NCBI RefSeq assembly: GCF_002019765.1
Contig: NZ_KV917380.1
Location: 1,195,057 to 1,259,056, forward strand
Direction: 5' to 3'
Length of the DNA: 64,000 bases
Source of the DNA: Shouchella oshimensis
Lineage (GTDB): Bacteria > Bacillota > Bacilli > Bacillales > Bacillaceae_D
The translations under genes were made by a program, and so were the position numbers. Shown here piece by piece: positions 1 through 7,938 of the stretch; position 1 is the first letter of the stretch, and each line of letters starts with the position of its first letter. The notes under the pieces are model-generated. The model was not told where the DNA came from and ran no database searches. It was given only the letters and a program-made list of their open reading frames with translations.

Positions 1-89
1 AGTCGTTCCTTATAGTTTACGTTGTCATACACATTTTATGCGATTAGGTCATAGACTAGTAAAGACTACATAAGAGAGGAGGCATGTTC

Positions 90-1136
90 ATGCTTGAACG
101 CAATTTGTATGATCATTATAAATTGTACTGTACGGAACGATTTTCAATTGGAGAGTTTGAAGGGTTTCAGGCAAATCAAGAATCCTATTTAATTATTCCG
201 AAGGACGAACTGCAGATGGAGGAGTCGCAAATGCTTGCCTTCTCTGAATATATGAGAAGTGTTGGTGATGATTCAGTACTTGAACTGGTTCAAAATCGTT
301 CGAATCAGCCCTCCACTCTGATTGATGGTTCTGAAGTGTATGTATTTAAAATTCCCAATGTTCGAGAGGACCGGAGTGTACGCATTCGTTCCACGCAAGA
401 TTTAGGAGGACAACTTCGTGATTGGCATGTAAAAGGTCAGCAAGGTGCTGTGAACTGGACAACGTTGACAACTGGTCGTTGGCCAACCATTTGGGAACAG
501 CGTCTAGAACAACTTGAAAATTGGTATGCGCAAAAACGAGCAACTGGACCGACCTCAACAACAGATGAAGTGTTTTTATATACGTATCCTTACTTTATGG
601 GCGTAACGGAAAACGCCATCCAATACGCTGTAGACACAGAGCTAGATATTCCAATGGAACCAAGGGATAGTGGCACGATCTGTCATAGCCGTTTTAAAGA
701 CACATCGTGGTTAAAAGTATCAGAGAGTGGCCAAATTATTAAGCTGCCAACAACGTTTTTGTTTGATCATCCAGCTCGTGATTTAGCTGAATGGATTCGC
801 GATCGGCGTGTACAGCCTGAGGAAAGACATTCACAGATGAAACAAGCGATTTCTCTTTTTTTAAGAGGATACGAAGAAACACAGGTGTTATCTCGCTATT
901 CTTGGCAGTTAATGTATGCTCGTTTGCTTTTTCCACTTTACTATTTTGAATTAATCGAACAATATTACAGAGCGCAAATGCCACAAGAGCAGCTTCAATT
1001 TGCTTCCGATATTGAGTCATTTCTCGACAAAGAAAAAGAAAATGGCGCTTTCTTAAATGAGCTAGCAGAAGAAGCCAAACTTCATCGCTACCAGTCTATT
1101 CCAGAATTAGATTGGATCATTGGTCAAAAAATTTGA
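90..1136 (+). CDS. yutH: YutH-like spore coat-associated protein
   Basis: 348-residue protein resembling the YutH/CotS group of spore coat proteins, which have a kinase-like (aminoglycoside/choline kinase) fold without a proven substrate. Family placement rests on overall sequence pattern and on its position next to thrC/thrB, as in B. subtilis, where yutH lies beside the threonine genes. I chose the ATG at 90 because the strong site AGAGGAGG (75-82) lies 7 nt before it; the in-frame ATG at 84 is too close to that site. CATACACA at 26-33 resembles a sigma-E -10 box, which would suit mother-cell expression, but this is weak. No homoserine dehydrogenase gene (hom) lies between yutH and thrC here. 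Confidence 0.7.
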   Translation: MLERNLYDHYKLYCTERFSIGEFEGFQANQESYLIIPKDELQMEESQMLAFSEYMRSVGDDSVLELVQNRSNQPSTLIDGSEVYVFKIPNVREDRSVRIRSTQDLGGQLRDWHVKGQQGAVNWTTLTTGRWPTIWEQRLEQLENWYAQKRATGPTSTTDEVFLYTYPYFMGVTENAIQYAVDTELDIPMEPRDSGTICHSRFKDTSWLKVSESGQIIKLPTTFLFDHPARDLAEWIRDRRVQPEERHSQMKQAISLFLRGYEETQVLSRYSWQLMYARLLFPLYYFELIEQYYRAQMPQEQLQFASDIESFLDKEKENGAFLNELAEEAKLHRYQSIPELDWIIGQKI

Positions 1137-1145
1137 ATTTTCCAC

Positions 1146-1174
1146 TTGAAAAGCATCCCAACTGACGATATAAT
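1146..1174 (+). promoter_or_regulatory. sigma-A promoter of thrCB
   Basis: TTGAAA (1146-1151), 17-bp spacer, perfect TATAAT (1169-1174). The -10 sits inside an 8-bp inverted repeat (ATATAATG / CATTATAT, 1168-1185) that could be an operator. A further short hairpin (arms 1217-1223 and 1228-1234) lies just before the thrC ribosome-binding site. No T-box or riboswitch pattern was seen. Confidence 0.65.
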
Positions 1175-1255
1175 GTCCATTATATAAAGACAATAGTTCT
1201 TCTGGAAAAGACTAATTGGTTTTAGCCAAGACCAGAGGGATAAGGAGTGGGGTAG

Positions 1256-2323
1256 TTGTTGATGTGGAAGGGTTTATTGCAAGAATATAAGGCTTATTTA
1301 CCTGTGCAAGATCAAACACCTAAGCTTTCTCTTGGAGAAGGAAATACACCACTCGTTCATTTTGAACGTTTATCTGAGCGATTGGGCATTGATTTGTACG
1401 GAAAGCATGAAGGTGTTAATCCAACAGGCTCGTTTAAAGATAGAGGCATGGTGATGGCAGTCGCAAAAGCCGTTGAAAAAGGCAAGACCGCTATTATGTG
1501 TGCTTCAACAGGAAATACTGCTGCATCGGCTGCAGCATATGGAGCGAAAGCAGGACTAAAGGTATTTGTTGTTATTCCTAAAGGGAAAATTGCTCAAGGT
1601 AAACTAGCTCAAGCGGTGATGTTAGGTGCGGAAGTAATTGAAGTGGATGGGAACTTTGATCAAGCATTAAAAACTGTAAGAGAAGTAACCGAGGATTCGT
1701 CCATTGAACTTGTAAACTCTGTTAATCCATATCGATTGCAAGGTCAAAAAACAAGTGCTTTTGAAATTTGTGATCAATTAGGTTCAGCTCCAGATGTGCT
1801 GGCTATCCCAGTAGGAAATGCAGGGAATATTTCTGCTTATTGGTTAGGGTTTAAAGAATACCATCAACGATTTCAAACTGGCTTACCTAAACTATTTGGC
1901 TTTCAAGCAGAAGGGGCAGCGCCGATTGTTCGAAATAAAATCATCGACAATCCTGAGACGATTGCGACTGCGATTCGTATCGGCAATCCAGCAAGTTGGT
2001 CAACAGCAACACTCGCAGCGAAAGAATCACTAGGGTTGATTGATATGGTGTCGGATGAAGAAATTATTGAAGCATACCAAGAACTGGCGAAAAATGAAGG
2101 CATTTTTGCGGAGCCAGGGTCATGTGCTTCAATTGCCGGAATCAAAAAAGCTGTTGCAAATGGTCAACTTTCTAAAGGATCAAAAGTGGTTGCTGTATTA
2201 ACTGGAAATGGGTTAAAAGATCCTGTCACAGCGATGGATGTATCACCGTCTGAGCGAGTGGTACTGGATCAAACAAGTGAAGCATTTAAAGCGTATCTGC
2301 ATGGAAAAGAAATGGTGGTGTAA
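1256..2323 (+). CDS. thrC: Threonine synthase
   Basis: PLP enzyme converting O-phospho-L-homoserine to L-threonine plus phosphate, the last step of threonine synthesis. The 355-residue sequence matches the Bacillus ThrC pattern throughout. The PLP lysine lies in [10 protein letters not shown] (K61), the phosphate-binding glycine-rich loop is VGNAGN, and [10 protein letters not shown] is near the C-terminus. The start is probably TTG at 1256 (AAGGAG at 1242-1247, 8-nt spacing); ATG at 1262 is the alternative. It is followed after 2 nt by thrB, so the two form an operon. Confidence 0.95.
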   Translation: MLMWKGLLQEYKAYLPVQDQTPKLSLGEGNTPLVHFERLSERLGIDLYGKHEGVNPTGSFKDRGMVMAVAKAVEKGKTAIMCASTGNTAASAAAYGAKAGLKVFVVIPKGKIAQGKLAQAVMLGAEVIEVDGNFDQALKTVREVTEDSSIELVNSVNPYRLQGQKTSAFEICDQLGSAPDVLAIPVGNAGNISAYWLGFKEYHQRFQTGLPKLFGFQAEGAAPIVRNKIIDNPETIATAIRIGNPASWSTATLAAKESLGLIDMVSDEEIIEAYQELAKNEGIFAEPGSCASIAGIKKAVANGQLSKGSKVVAVLTGNGLKDPVTAMDVSPSERVVLDQTSEAFKAYLHGKEMVV

Positions 2324-2325
2324 CA

Positions 2326-3216
2326 ATGTTAGCAATGACAATTCCAGCAAGCACAGCAAACTTAGGACCAGGCTTTGACTCAATTGGAATGGCGTTAGAC
2401 CGCTATCTTCACGTAGATGTAGAACGAAGCGACTCATGGTCCTTCCATTGCGATAATCCAGGGCTTGAAAACTTAGGACCAAACAATTTAATTTATCAAG
2501 CAGCAGCATTTACAGCGAAACATTTGGAGACGTCGCTTCTTCCTTGTCGTGTTTCCATGAAAAATGATATTCCGCTCTCAAAAGGGTTTGGGTCAAGTGC
2601 AGCAGCGATTGTTGCTGGTATCGAGATTGCTTGCTATTGTGCGGATCGAACCGTTTCTCAAAAAGAAAAAGTGCGCATTGGTTCTCTATTTGAAGGGCAC
2701 CCAGATAATGTGGCACCTTCCATATATGGCGGCTTAATTGTAGGGGCTCACCGAGATCATCGTACAGACATTATTCACGTCTCAGAGCCGAAAGTTGAGT
2801 TAGTCGCACTCATTCCTCCTGAAATTCTAGAGACGAAAAAAGCACGAGGGATTTTACCGAAGCAACTTCAATTTAAACAAGCTATCCAGACAAGCGCATT
2901 ATCAAATGTTATGACAGCTGCTATTCTAGCGAATAATTGGAGTCTAGCCGGTGAATTAATGATGGAAGATTTGTATCATCAACCCTATCGCAAACACCTT
3001 ATCCCCCACTGGTCTGACATCATGAATTTTGTAAAGGACCATCGTTTTTCGTATGGCGCTGCTTTAAGTGGGGCAGGTCCAACGGTATTGTGTTTTGTGG
3101 AGCAAGGTAGTGGAAAACGCTTCGCCAAAGAAGTTCAACGTCGTTTTCCATATTATCAAGCAGAAGTTGCAAGACCAGCTACAGTTGGAACAGCACTATC
3201 TGTTGTGCAAGCATAG
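2326..3216 (+). CDS. thrB: Homoserine kinase
   Basis: GHMP-family kinase that phosphorylates L-homoserine with ATP, providing the substrate of ThrC. It begins with the family's substrate strand (PASTANLGPGFDS) and has the ATP-binding motif PLSKGFGSSAAA at about residues 83-94. The C-terminal GAALSGAGPTV block is also typical. Length (296 aa) is normal for the family. The start ATG at 2326 is 2 nt after the thrC stop, so translation is probably coupled; ATG at 2335 is an alternative. Confidence 0.95.
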   Translation: MLAMTIPASTANLGPGFDSIGMALDRYLHVDVERSDSWSFHCDNPGLENLGPNNLIYQAAAFTAKHLETSLLPCRVSMKNDIPLSKGFGSSAAAIVAGIEIACYCADRTVSQKEKVRIGSLFEGHPDNVAPSIYGGLIVGAHRDHRTDIIHVSEPKVELVALIPPEILETKKARGILPKQLQFKQAIQTSALSNVMTAAILANNWSLAGELMMEDLYHQPYRKHLIPHWSDIMNFVKDHRFSYGAALSGAGPTVLCFVEQGSGKRFAKEVQRRFPYYQAEVARPATVGTALSVVQA

Positions 3217-3261
3217 CTTTCCTAACAGTAGGCATACTACTGTGAAAAGGAGGCGAATGCT

Positions 3262-3483
3262 ATGCTACAAGTAAATGAATTGAAAGATGGTCAATCGGTT
3301 TTTGTTATTTATAGTAATCCCCACACCCCCACTGTTGCAACAATACAGGAAGGGTATATATCGGTTGACGCCCTCGGAACATCGGTTGTTGTGTACGACT
3401 ATTATCATACATTAGAAGAAGATGATGCGGTTTTTGCTTCTTATGAGGATGCAGAGCAAGTTTATAACCAATATATCATGTAG
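3262..3483 (+). CDS. SplA-like small protein
   Basis: 73-residue acidic protein whose core (FVIYSNPHTPTVATIQE, then a YDYYHTLEEDDAVF region) resembles SplA, the small negative regulator of the spore photoproduct lyase operon splAB in Bacillus. That match is from memory of the family pattern and is moderate. No splB gene is next to it, so a role in spl control cannot be inferred from context. AAAAGGAGG precedes the ATG at 3262. It lies 45 bp after thrB and could be co-transcribed with it. Confidence 0.55.
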   Translation: MLQVNELKDGQSVFVIYSNPHTPTVATIQEGYISVDALGTSVVVYDYYHTLEEDDAVFASYEDAEQVYNQYIM

Positions 3484-3489
3484 AGAAAA

Positions 3490-3520
3490 AAGGAGAAGGG
3501 TTGTTTAAGCCCTTCTCCTT
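3490..3520 (-). terminator. Terminator of tlp
   Basis: 11-bp perfect stem (AAGGAGAAGGG / CCCTTCTCCTT) with a 9-nt loop. Read on the minus strand it is followed by a T-run, so it ends tlp. It may also stop transcription coming from the SplA-like gene. Confidence 0.8.
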
Positions 3521-3528
3521 TGCCCGCA

Positions 3529-3747
3529 TTAACGTTCTCTCTCTTCTTCTTCTCTTTCCCTTTCAAGCGCGTCAATACTCAATTCTCGATTACGCTTCTT
3601 TTCAATCAACGCTCGTTTTTCGTCAGGATGCAATTCTGCAGCATGTTCGGTCTTGTACAATTCAGCCTCGTGCATCCGTCTTTTCGTGTCTTCAATAACG
3701 GATTGAATTTTTCTTGCGTTGTCGCTACGATTGTCGTTATTCGTCAT
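3529..3747 (-). CDS. tlp: Small acid-soluble spore protein Tlp
   Basis: 72-residue, highly charged and helical protein matching the Tlp family: an N-terminal DNRSDNARKIQ block, a central glutamate-rich helix and a C-terminus rich in E and R. Tlp accumulates in the forespore and is a minor SASP. The frame is open further upstream (to 3804), but I place the start at the ATG at 3747. A strong AAAGGAAGGTG lies 8 nt before it, and family members begin close to this point. It has its own terminator and is separated from yutI by another. Confidence 0.8.
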   Translation of the reverse strand: MTNNDNRSDNARKIQSVIEDTKRRMHEAELYKTEHAAELHPDEKRALIEKKRNRELSIDALEREREEEERER

Positions 3748-3804
3748 CGTGTTGTCACCTTCCTTTAGTAGAAGTGTTCTACAAAAGAAGAAAACTATGT
3801 ACAC

Positions 3805-3834
3805 AAAAAAGCAGTAAAGCGTCTGCTTTACTGC
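3805..3834 (-). terminator. Terminator of yutI
   Basis: Perfect 10-bp stem (GCAGTAAAGC / GCTTTACTGC) with a 4-nt loop, followed on the minus strand by six T. Confidence 0.85.
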
Positions 3835-3849
3835 TGAATAGACTGGTGA

Positions 3850-4089
3850 TTAGAATACTTGCTCGATTTCAACTACCCCTGGAACTTCCTCTAAAAGGGC
3901 ACGCTCAATCCCAGCTTTTAACGTAATTGTAGAGCTTGGGCAAGATCCGCAAGCACCAAGTAGACGTACTTTTACGATCCCGTCTTCCACATCAACAAGT
4001 TCAACGTCTCCGCCATCACGTAGCAAAAACGGACGAAGCTTATCCAATACCTCTTGCACTTGCTCCATCATATCTGTGCTTGTTTCCAT
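3850..4089 (-). CDS. yutI: NifU C-terminal-domain Fe-S scaffold/carrier
   Basis: 79-residue NFU-type protein. It consists only of the NifU C-terminal domain, with the cluster-binding CxxC at C47-C50 (GACGSCPSS) and the conserved [17 protein letters not shown] block before it. Such proteins receive or carry 4Fe-4S clusters and hand them to target enzymes. Single gene on the minus strand with its own terminator. Together with the YutM-type carrier at 9.5 kb it suggests general Fe-S supply rather than nitrogen fixation. Confidence 0.9.
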   Translation of the reverse strand: METSTDMMEQVQEVLDKLRPFLLRDGGDVELVDVEDGIVKVRLLGACGSCPSSTITLKAGIERALLEEVPGVVEIEQVF

Positions 4090-4255
4090 TAGGAATCACT
4101 CCTTTCATCATATTCTCATTATAATCGCCTAAATGAAAAAAATCCATGCATCTGCTCAATTATTTTAGATTCGTACCAACGTTTAGTTGTAAGTTAAGCT
4201 AAAATAGCTCTTCTTACTTGTACAGGTGAACTTATTAAAGGAGAGAGAAGGAATT

Positions 4256-4294
4256 ATGACCTTTTTAATAGCTTCTAAAACGTATCTCATGTAA
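4256..4294 (+). CDS. Possible 12-codon leader peptide before yuzD
   Basis: Short open frame (MTFLIASKTYLM) preceded by an unusually strong purine-rich site, AAAGGAGAGAGAAGGA (4237-4252). It ends 25 nt before yuzD. The ribosome-binding site is much better than that of yuzD itself, so it may be a leader peptide affecting yuzD. No family is known to me; it could also be chance. Confidence 0.35.
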   Translation: MTFLIASKTYLM

Positions 4295-4319
4295 GCTAAT
4301 AGGAAAGAGTATTGAAAGG

Positions 4320-4652
4320 ATGAGGTGGGTGCAAAAAATTGAGTTTACGGTTTATGGAGCAGAGCAAAAGTGTGCTTCTTGCGTACATTTGCCAAGTGCC
4401 TTAGAGACAAAAGATTGGTTAGAAGCAGCATTAACCCGGAAATTCCCACATGAGAATTTATCGTTTCACTATGTCGATATCGAGGCCCCACAAACTGAAC
4501 AAGAAAAAGAGCTAGCAGAAGCCATTTTAAATGAAGAGTATTTCTATCCATTGCTGGTAGTCAACGGAGACATTCTTGCAGAAGGAAATCCTAGTTTAAA
4601 AGTGGTTACACAACGAGTAGAAGCCATTCTTTCTGCCTCTTCCCATCAGTAA
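4320..4652 (+). CDS. yuzD: YuzD-like thioredoxin-fold protein (DUF1462)
   Basis: 110-residue protein of the YuzD family, annotated as a putative disulfide oxidoreductase. It has an N-terminal beta strand followed by CxxC (C18-C21, in KCASC), then a YVDIEAP strand and EYFYPLLVVNG, the pattern of a small thioredoxin fold. The physiological substrate is unknown. The start is uncertain: ATG at 4320, or GTG at 4329, which has AAAGGA 8 nt upstream and would better match the family's length. A bidirectional terminator separates it from yutJ. Confidence 0.75.
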   Translation: MRWVQKIEFTVYGAEQKCASCVHLPSALETKDWLEAALTRKFPHENLSFHYVDIEAPQTEQEKELAEAILNEEYFYPLLVVNGDILAEGNPSLKVVTQRVEAILSASSHQ

Positions 4653-4688
4653 AAAGCGCTAAAGGAGTAAGTTCCTTTAACGCTTTTT
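4651..4688. terminator. Bidirectional terminator, yuzD / yutJ
   Basis: Long stem (AAAAAGCG...AAAGGA / TCCTTT...CGCTTTTT) with A-run on one side and T-run on the other, so it can end both convergent genes. Confidence 0.8.
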
Positions 4689-4692
4689 AGTA

Positions 4693-5760
4693 TCAACCGC
4701 TGTGGTACTTATACATCCAAAGCACGCCACTTTTTAAAATCCGCGCTACACGGCCAGTAAGTGGACGTTCGCCCATCATACCAAAACCATGTTTCTTGCC
4801 TAATGAGCCTAAAACCCCTTTAAGCTTAATGCGAGGCATTTCTTCAGGTAGAGGTTCTTCTTTCCATTGATGCTTTAAGATGGTTACGATTTGTTCTGCT
4901 TGCCCCTCTGCAAGCTGTGCACTTGGTGCATGAGGTAAGCTCGCACAATCTCCGACAACGAAGATATCAGGGTGATTTGGGATAAAATGTTGTGGTGTTA
5001 ATTTGATGCGTCCAGATCGATCCTTTTCTACATCTAAATCGCGAACGACCTGAACAGGTTGAACACCAGCAGTCCAAATAACTGCGTCACTTTCTATTCT
5101 TTCATCATGATTGTAGAGTGCACCTGGTTCTACTTTCGTAATGTTTGAATTGTTGCTGACATCAACACCATGTTCAACAAACCAATTTTGAACATATGCG
5201 CTTAATTTCTTAGGAAACTGACTCATAACGGATTCGCCACGATCAAATAATTTAATTGAAAGGTCAGGTCGGCTTTCACGTAATTCACTTGCTAATTCTA
5301 CGCCGCTCAAGCCAGCACCAACAATGGAAACAACACCTTCTGGTCTAACATTATTTAGCGCTTCATACGTTCGACGAGTTGCACTCATAGTTTGAATACT
5401 GTACGTATACGTATCTGCACCAGGCACACCGTGATATTTATCAGTGCACCCCAAACCGATAACAAGTTTATCGAAAGGAAGTGTTTCGCCGTTGTTCAAC
5501 TCAATCGCGTGATCTTCAGCGTGGATAGCAGTGACAGTTGCGTATTTAATGTGTAGGCGAGCATCTTCTGGGAATGTCACTCGTAAATGATGATCTGATG
5601 CAGTTCCAGCTGCAAGTGCATAGTATTCGGTTTTTAAACAATGATAAGGCATTTCATCAACGAGAATAATTTCCCAGTCTTTTGGTAAGTCATTAGGTAG
5701 CAGTCGTTGTAAGACACGCATACCACCGTAACCTGCTCCAAGTACAACAAGTTTCTTCAT
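4693..5760 (-). CDS. yutJ: YutJ, NADH dehydrogenase-like flavoprotein
   Basis: 355-residue FAD/NAD(P)H-dependent oxidoreductase of the NDH-2 type. The N-terminal FAD-binding GxGxxG is VVLGAGYGG, the NAD(P)H-binding Rossmann motif is VSIVGAGLSGVELASEL, and the second FAD motif is DIFVVGDCA. Such enzymes oxidise NADH and reduce quinone at the membrane without pumping protons; the electron acceptor of YutJ itself is not established. I start it at the ATG at 5760 because AAAAGGAGAT lies 8 nt upstream and the resulting length equals that of B. subtilis YutJ. The frame continues open upstream into a TetR-type domain (see the overlapping entry), so a fused product is also possible. Confidence 0.85.
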   Translation of the reverse strand: MKKLVVLGAGYGGMRVLQRLLPNDLPKDWEIILVDEMPYHCLKTEYYALAAGTASDHHLRVTFPEDARLHIKYATVTAIHAEDHAIELNNGETLPFDKLVIGLGCTDKYHGVPGADTYTYSIQTMSATRRTYEALNNVRPEGVVSIVGAGLSGVELASELRESRPDLSIKLFDRGESVMSQFPKKLSAYVQNWFVEHGVDVSNNSNITKVEPGALYNHDERIESDAVIWTAGVQPVQVVRDLDVEKDRSGRIKLTPQHFIPNHPDIFVVGDCASLPHAPSAQLAEGQAEQIVTILKHQWKEEPLPEEMPRIKLKGVLGSLGKKHGFGMMGERPLTGRVARILKSGVLWMYKYHSG

Positions 5761-6318
5761 AAGTAGAGATCTCCTTTTAAGCGAAATTGCGTTAAAACTA
5801 GTTTCTATTAAGGACATAGCTCGATGGACAAGTCCTATTCTTGTGGATTCTTGATGGAAAGCACTCATCGTATAGGTAATATGACTGTTAATAATATGAG
5901 CGTAATGCTCTCTTTCTTTTAGTGATAGTGTTTCGTAGGCTCGTTCTAACAGCTCAACCCAATAGGTGTGCAAGCGCTTTTCATTTTCAATTACATGTTT
6001 CAACGTTTGAATTGTTAAGCTAGGATGAATATCATAATCCTTTAGTAAGAAGAGTAAGCATGAACGAATGTGCGTTAAGATTGTGTCAGAAGAAAGGTTC
6101 TCATGTTGTTGATTCAATAGTTCTAACAATTGTTTCTCAAATAGAGCATGTAGAATGGATTCTTTTGTAGGAAAGTGGTTAAAAAATGTACCTTTCGCTA
6201 CATGTGCGCCTTTTGTAATTTCTGCAACGGTTGTTTCTTCAAAGCCGTTTTCATAAAATAAGGTATGTGCAGAATGAAGTATGGCAGAACGTGTTTTGTT
6301 TTTTTTCGATTGATTCAT
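4693..6318 (-). CDS. TetR-family regulator reading in frame into YutJ
   Basis: A TetR/AcrR-type repressor (186 codons, 5761-6318) has no stop codon of its own and runs in frame into yutJ. The helix-turn-helix segment is VAEITKGAHVAKGTFFNHFPT near residues 30-50, and the C-terminal ligand domain has normal length. The start is taken as the ATG at 6318, which fits TetR N-termini. The open frame extends to a TTG at 6432, but that has no ribosome-binding site. Because yutJ keeps its own strong site at the junction, two products are possible: a 541-residue TetR-YutJ fusion and free YutJ. A lost stop codon, a real fusion and a sequencing error all remain possible. Neighbouring yuzB is divergent. 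Confidence 0.6.
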   Translation of the reverse strand: MNQSKKNKTRSAILHSAHTLFYENGFEETTVAEITKGAHVAKGTFFNHFPTKESILHALFEKQLLELLNQQHENLSSDTILTHIRSCLLFLLKDYDIHPSLTIQTLKHVIENEKRLHTYWVELLERAYETLSLKEREHYAHIINSHITYTMSAFHQESTRIGLVHRAMSLIETSFNAISLKRRSLLMKKLVVLGAGYGGMRVLQRLLPNDLPKDWEIILVDEMPYHCLKTEYYALAAGTASDHHLRVTFPEDARLHIKYATVTAIHAEDHAIELNNGETLPFDKLVIGLGCTDKYHGVPGADTYTYSIQTMSATRRTYEALNNVRPEGVVSIVGAGLSGVELASELRESRPDLSIKLFDRGESVMSQFPKKLSAYVQNWFVEHGVDVSNNSNITKVEPGALYNHDERIESDAVIWTAGVQPVQVVRDLDVEKDRSGRIKLTPQHFIPNHPDIFVVGDCASLPHAPSAQLAEGQAEQIVTILKHQWKEEPLPEEMPRIKLKGVLGSLGKKHGFGMMGERPLTGRVARILKSGVLWMYKYHSG

Positions 6319-6525
6319 TTTTAAAAAACCGCCTAAAATTACGGTTTGTTTTTTCACCTCGGTTACGAGTGGTTGATGCTGAAAATGACTCTGGTCAGTT
6401 TTGATTATACCGATTGTGCTTTCATTCGACAACCCAAAATGGACACTTTCTTCTTTTACTAATGCAATTGATTCAGATTGACTTTACAGTAGTGACAAAG
6501 TAGCATAAAAAAAGAGGTGAATGAA

Positions 6526-6756
6526 GTGAAGATGTTGATTGAGTGCTGTATGAACAATATTCATAATGGAACAGGTGAAGTCTTGAAAGCTTTCCATTCA
6601 CTTCCCCACGTTGAGATAGTGGAATATGGTTGTTTAACACAATGTGGCATATGTCGCCAAGAGAATTTTTTGTTCATAAATGGTACATTTGTTGCTGGCG
6701 AGACCCCAGATCAATTACTAGAAAAGATAAATAAGATGTGCTTTACTTTAACATAA
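6526..6756 (+). CDS. yuzB: YuzB-like protein (DUF1450)
   Basis: 76-residue protein of the YuzB family. It has an N-terminal IECCMNN block and the characteristic YGCLTQCGICR cysteine cluster, as in B. subtilis YuzB. The cysteines suggest metal or redox function, but none is established. The start is probably GTG at 6526 (GAGGTGA 5 nt upstream); GTG at 6517 and ATG at 6532 are alternatives. It diverges from the TetR-yutJ unit, an arrangement common for repressor targets. Confidence 0.7.
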   Translation: MKMLIECCMNNIHNGTGEVLKAFHSLPHVEIVEYGCLTQCGICRQENFLFINGTFVAGETPDQLLEKINKMCFTLT

Positions 6757-6800
6757 CGCATTTGAATGAGTATTGAACTAGCAATAGAGGAGGAAACCCG

Positions 6801-7040
6801 TTGCACCCTTTACCATTTAGTCACACATGGCCTTATGAAGTACAAGGCAAAGATATTTATATTGAAGAATGTCCTTTTTGTCAGCAGGAACATGTGTTAA
6901 CGAATATGAAGCAAAAAGACGTGAAACGAGCAAAAGAACAGTTTAAAGTCCGTTTAAATATGCCTTGCTGTCATACGGTTATGACGATAGTAGAGGCAGA
7001 TGATGATTATTTCTGGGCTGATCAACCATTAAGAGGGTGA
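6801..7040 (+). CDS. Conserved hypothetical protein with CxxC and CCH motifs
   Basis: 79-residue protein starting at TTG (GGAGG 7 nt upstream). It has a CxxC pair (C24, C27 in [10 protein letters not shown]) and a later CCH (C56-H58), the spacing expected for one structural zinc site. I do not recognise a named family. It ends 7 bp before dapF and is very probably co-transcribed with it. Function unknown. Confidence 0.65.
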   Translation: MHPLPFSHTWPYEVQGKDIYIEECPFCQQEHVLTNMKQKDVKRAKEQFKVRLNMPCCHTVMTIVEADDDYFWADQPLRG

Positions 7041-7047
7041 AACAAAA

Positions 7048-7899
7048 ATGAAATTTACAAAAATGCATGGGTTAGGAAATAGCTATATTTACATCAATAT
7101 GTTTAATGAAGATTTACCCGAAAACAAATTAAGTGAAACCGCTGTACAGTTAGCAGATAAGAATACAGGTATCGGAAGTGATGGGATGATCTTGATCTAT
7201 CCATCACACACAGCAGCAGTTAAAATGAGGGTGTTTAACAATGATGGTTCAGAAGCAAAGAACTGTGGCAATGGTTTGCGCTGTGTAGCGAAATATAGCT
7301 ATGAACATGGACTTGTAACAACGACTTCTTTTACTATTGAAACATTAGGTGGGAATGTTGAAGCAACTGTTTCAGTTGATCATGAAAATTGTGTTCAATC
7401 TATAACGATTAATATGGGACAACCACGCTTAGTGGCAAAAGACATTCCTATGCAACATAAGCAGAGTGAAGCAATGGTTATTAACGAAGCGATTTCAGTG
7501 AACCATCAAGACATCTTAGTAACCGCCATCTCTATGGGAAATCCACATGCCGTTCAATTTATTGACTCCATTGAAAAGGCTCCAGTTGAAGAAATCGGTC
7601 CCCTACTTGAAAAGCATGAACGATTCCCTGAATGGGTAAACGTTGAATGGGTCGAAGTTGTTAGCCCGAAAGAAATTCACTTTCGGGTGTGGGAAAGAGG
7701 TTCCGGTATAACCCAGGCGTGCGGAACAGGTGCTTGTGCAGCCGTAGTGGCAAGCGTTTTAAATGGCTATTTAGAGAAAGAATCTGAGGTTACCGTGCAC
7801 TTATTAGGTGGCGATTTACAGATTACGTGGAAAGAAAATGGAGATGTCTGGATGAAGGGCCCTGCTGAATATATATGCAGTGGTGATGTGTACGTATAG
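7048..7899 (+). CDS. dapF: Diaminopimelate epimerase
   Basis: PLP-independent epimerase that converts LL- to meso-diaminopimelate for lysine and peptidoglycan. Both catalytic cysteines are present: C73 in KNCGNGLRC and C225 in TQACGTGAC. The start [13 protein letters not shown] is the classic family N-terminus. Length (283 aa) is normal. AGAGGGTGA lies before the ATG. The gene follows a small hypothetical gene after 7 bp and is closed by a bidirectional terminator. Confidence 0.95.
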   Translation: MKFTKMHGLGNSYIYINMFNEDLPENKLSETAVQLADKNTGIGSDGMILIYPSHTAAVKMRVFNNDGSEAKNCGNGLRCVAKYSYEHGLVTTTSFTIETLGGNVEATVSVDHENCVQSITINMGQPRLVAKDIPMQHKQSEAMVINEAISVNHQDILVTAISMGNPHAVQFIDSIEKAPVEEIGPLLEKHERFPEWVNVEWVEVVSPKEIHFRVWERGSGITQACGTGACAAVVASVLNGYLEKESEVTVHLLGGDLQITWKENGDVWMKGPAEYICSGDVYV

Positions 7900-7904
7900 A
7901 AAGA

Positions 7905-7938
7905 AAGCTTGTGGCCTTGTCGCCACAAGCTTTTTTGT
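7905..7938. terminator. Bidirectional terminator, dapF / mqnE
   Basis: 11-bp perfect stem (AAGCTTGTGGC / GCCACAAGCTT) followed by a T-run, located between convergent genes. Confidence 0.85.

Noticed and set aside
1137..1255. T-box or threonine riboswitch upstream of thrC
   Set aside because: No T-box sequence, specifier loop or terminator; the leader is only about 75 nt after the -10. Only short inverted repeats are present.
6319..6432. N-terminal extension of the TetR-YutJ frame to a TTG at 6432
   Set aside because: No ribosome-binding site before the TTG and the additional 38 residues do not resemble a TetR N-terminus; the ATG at 6318 fits better.
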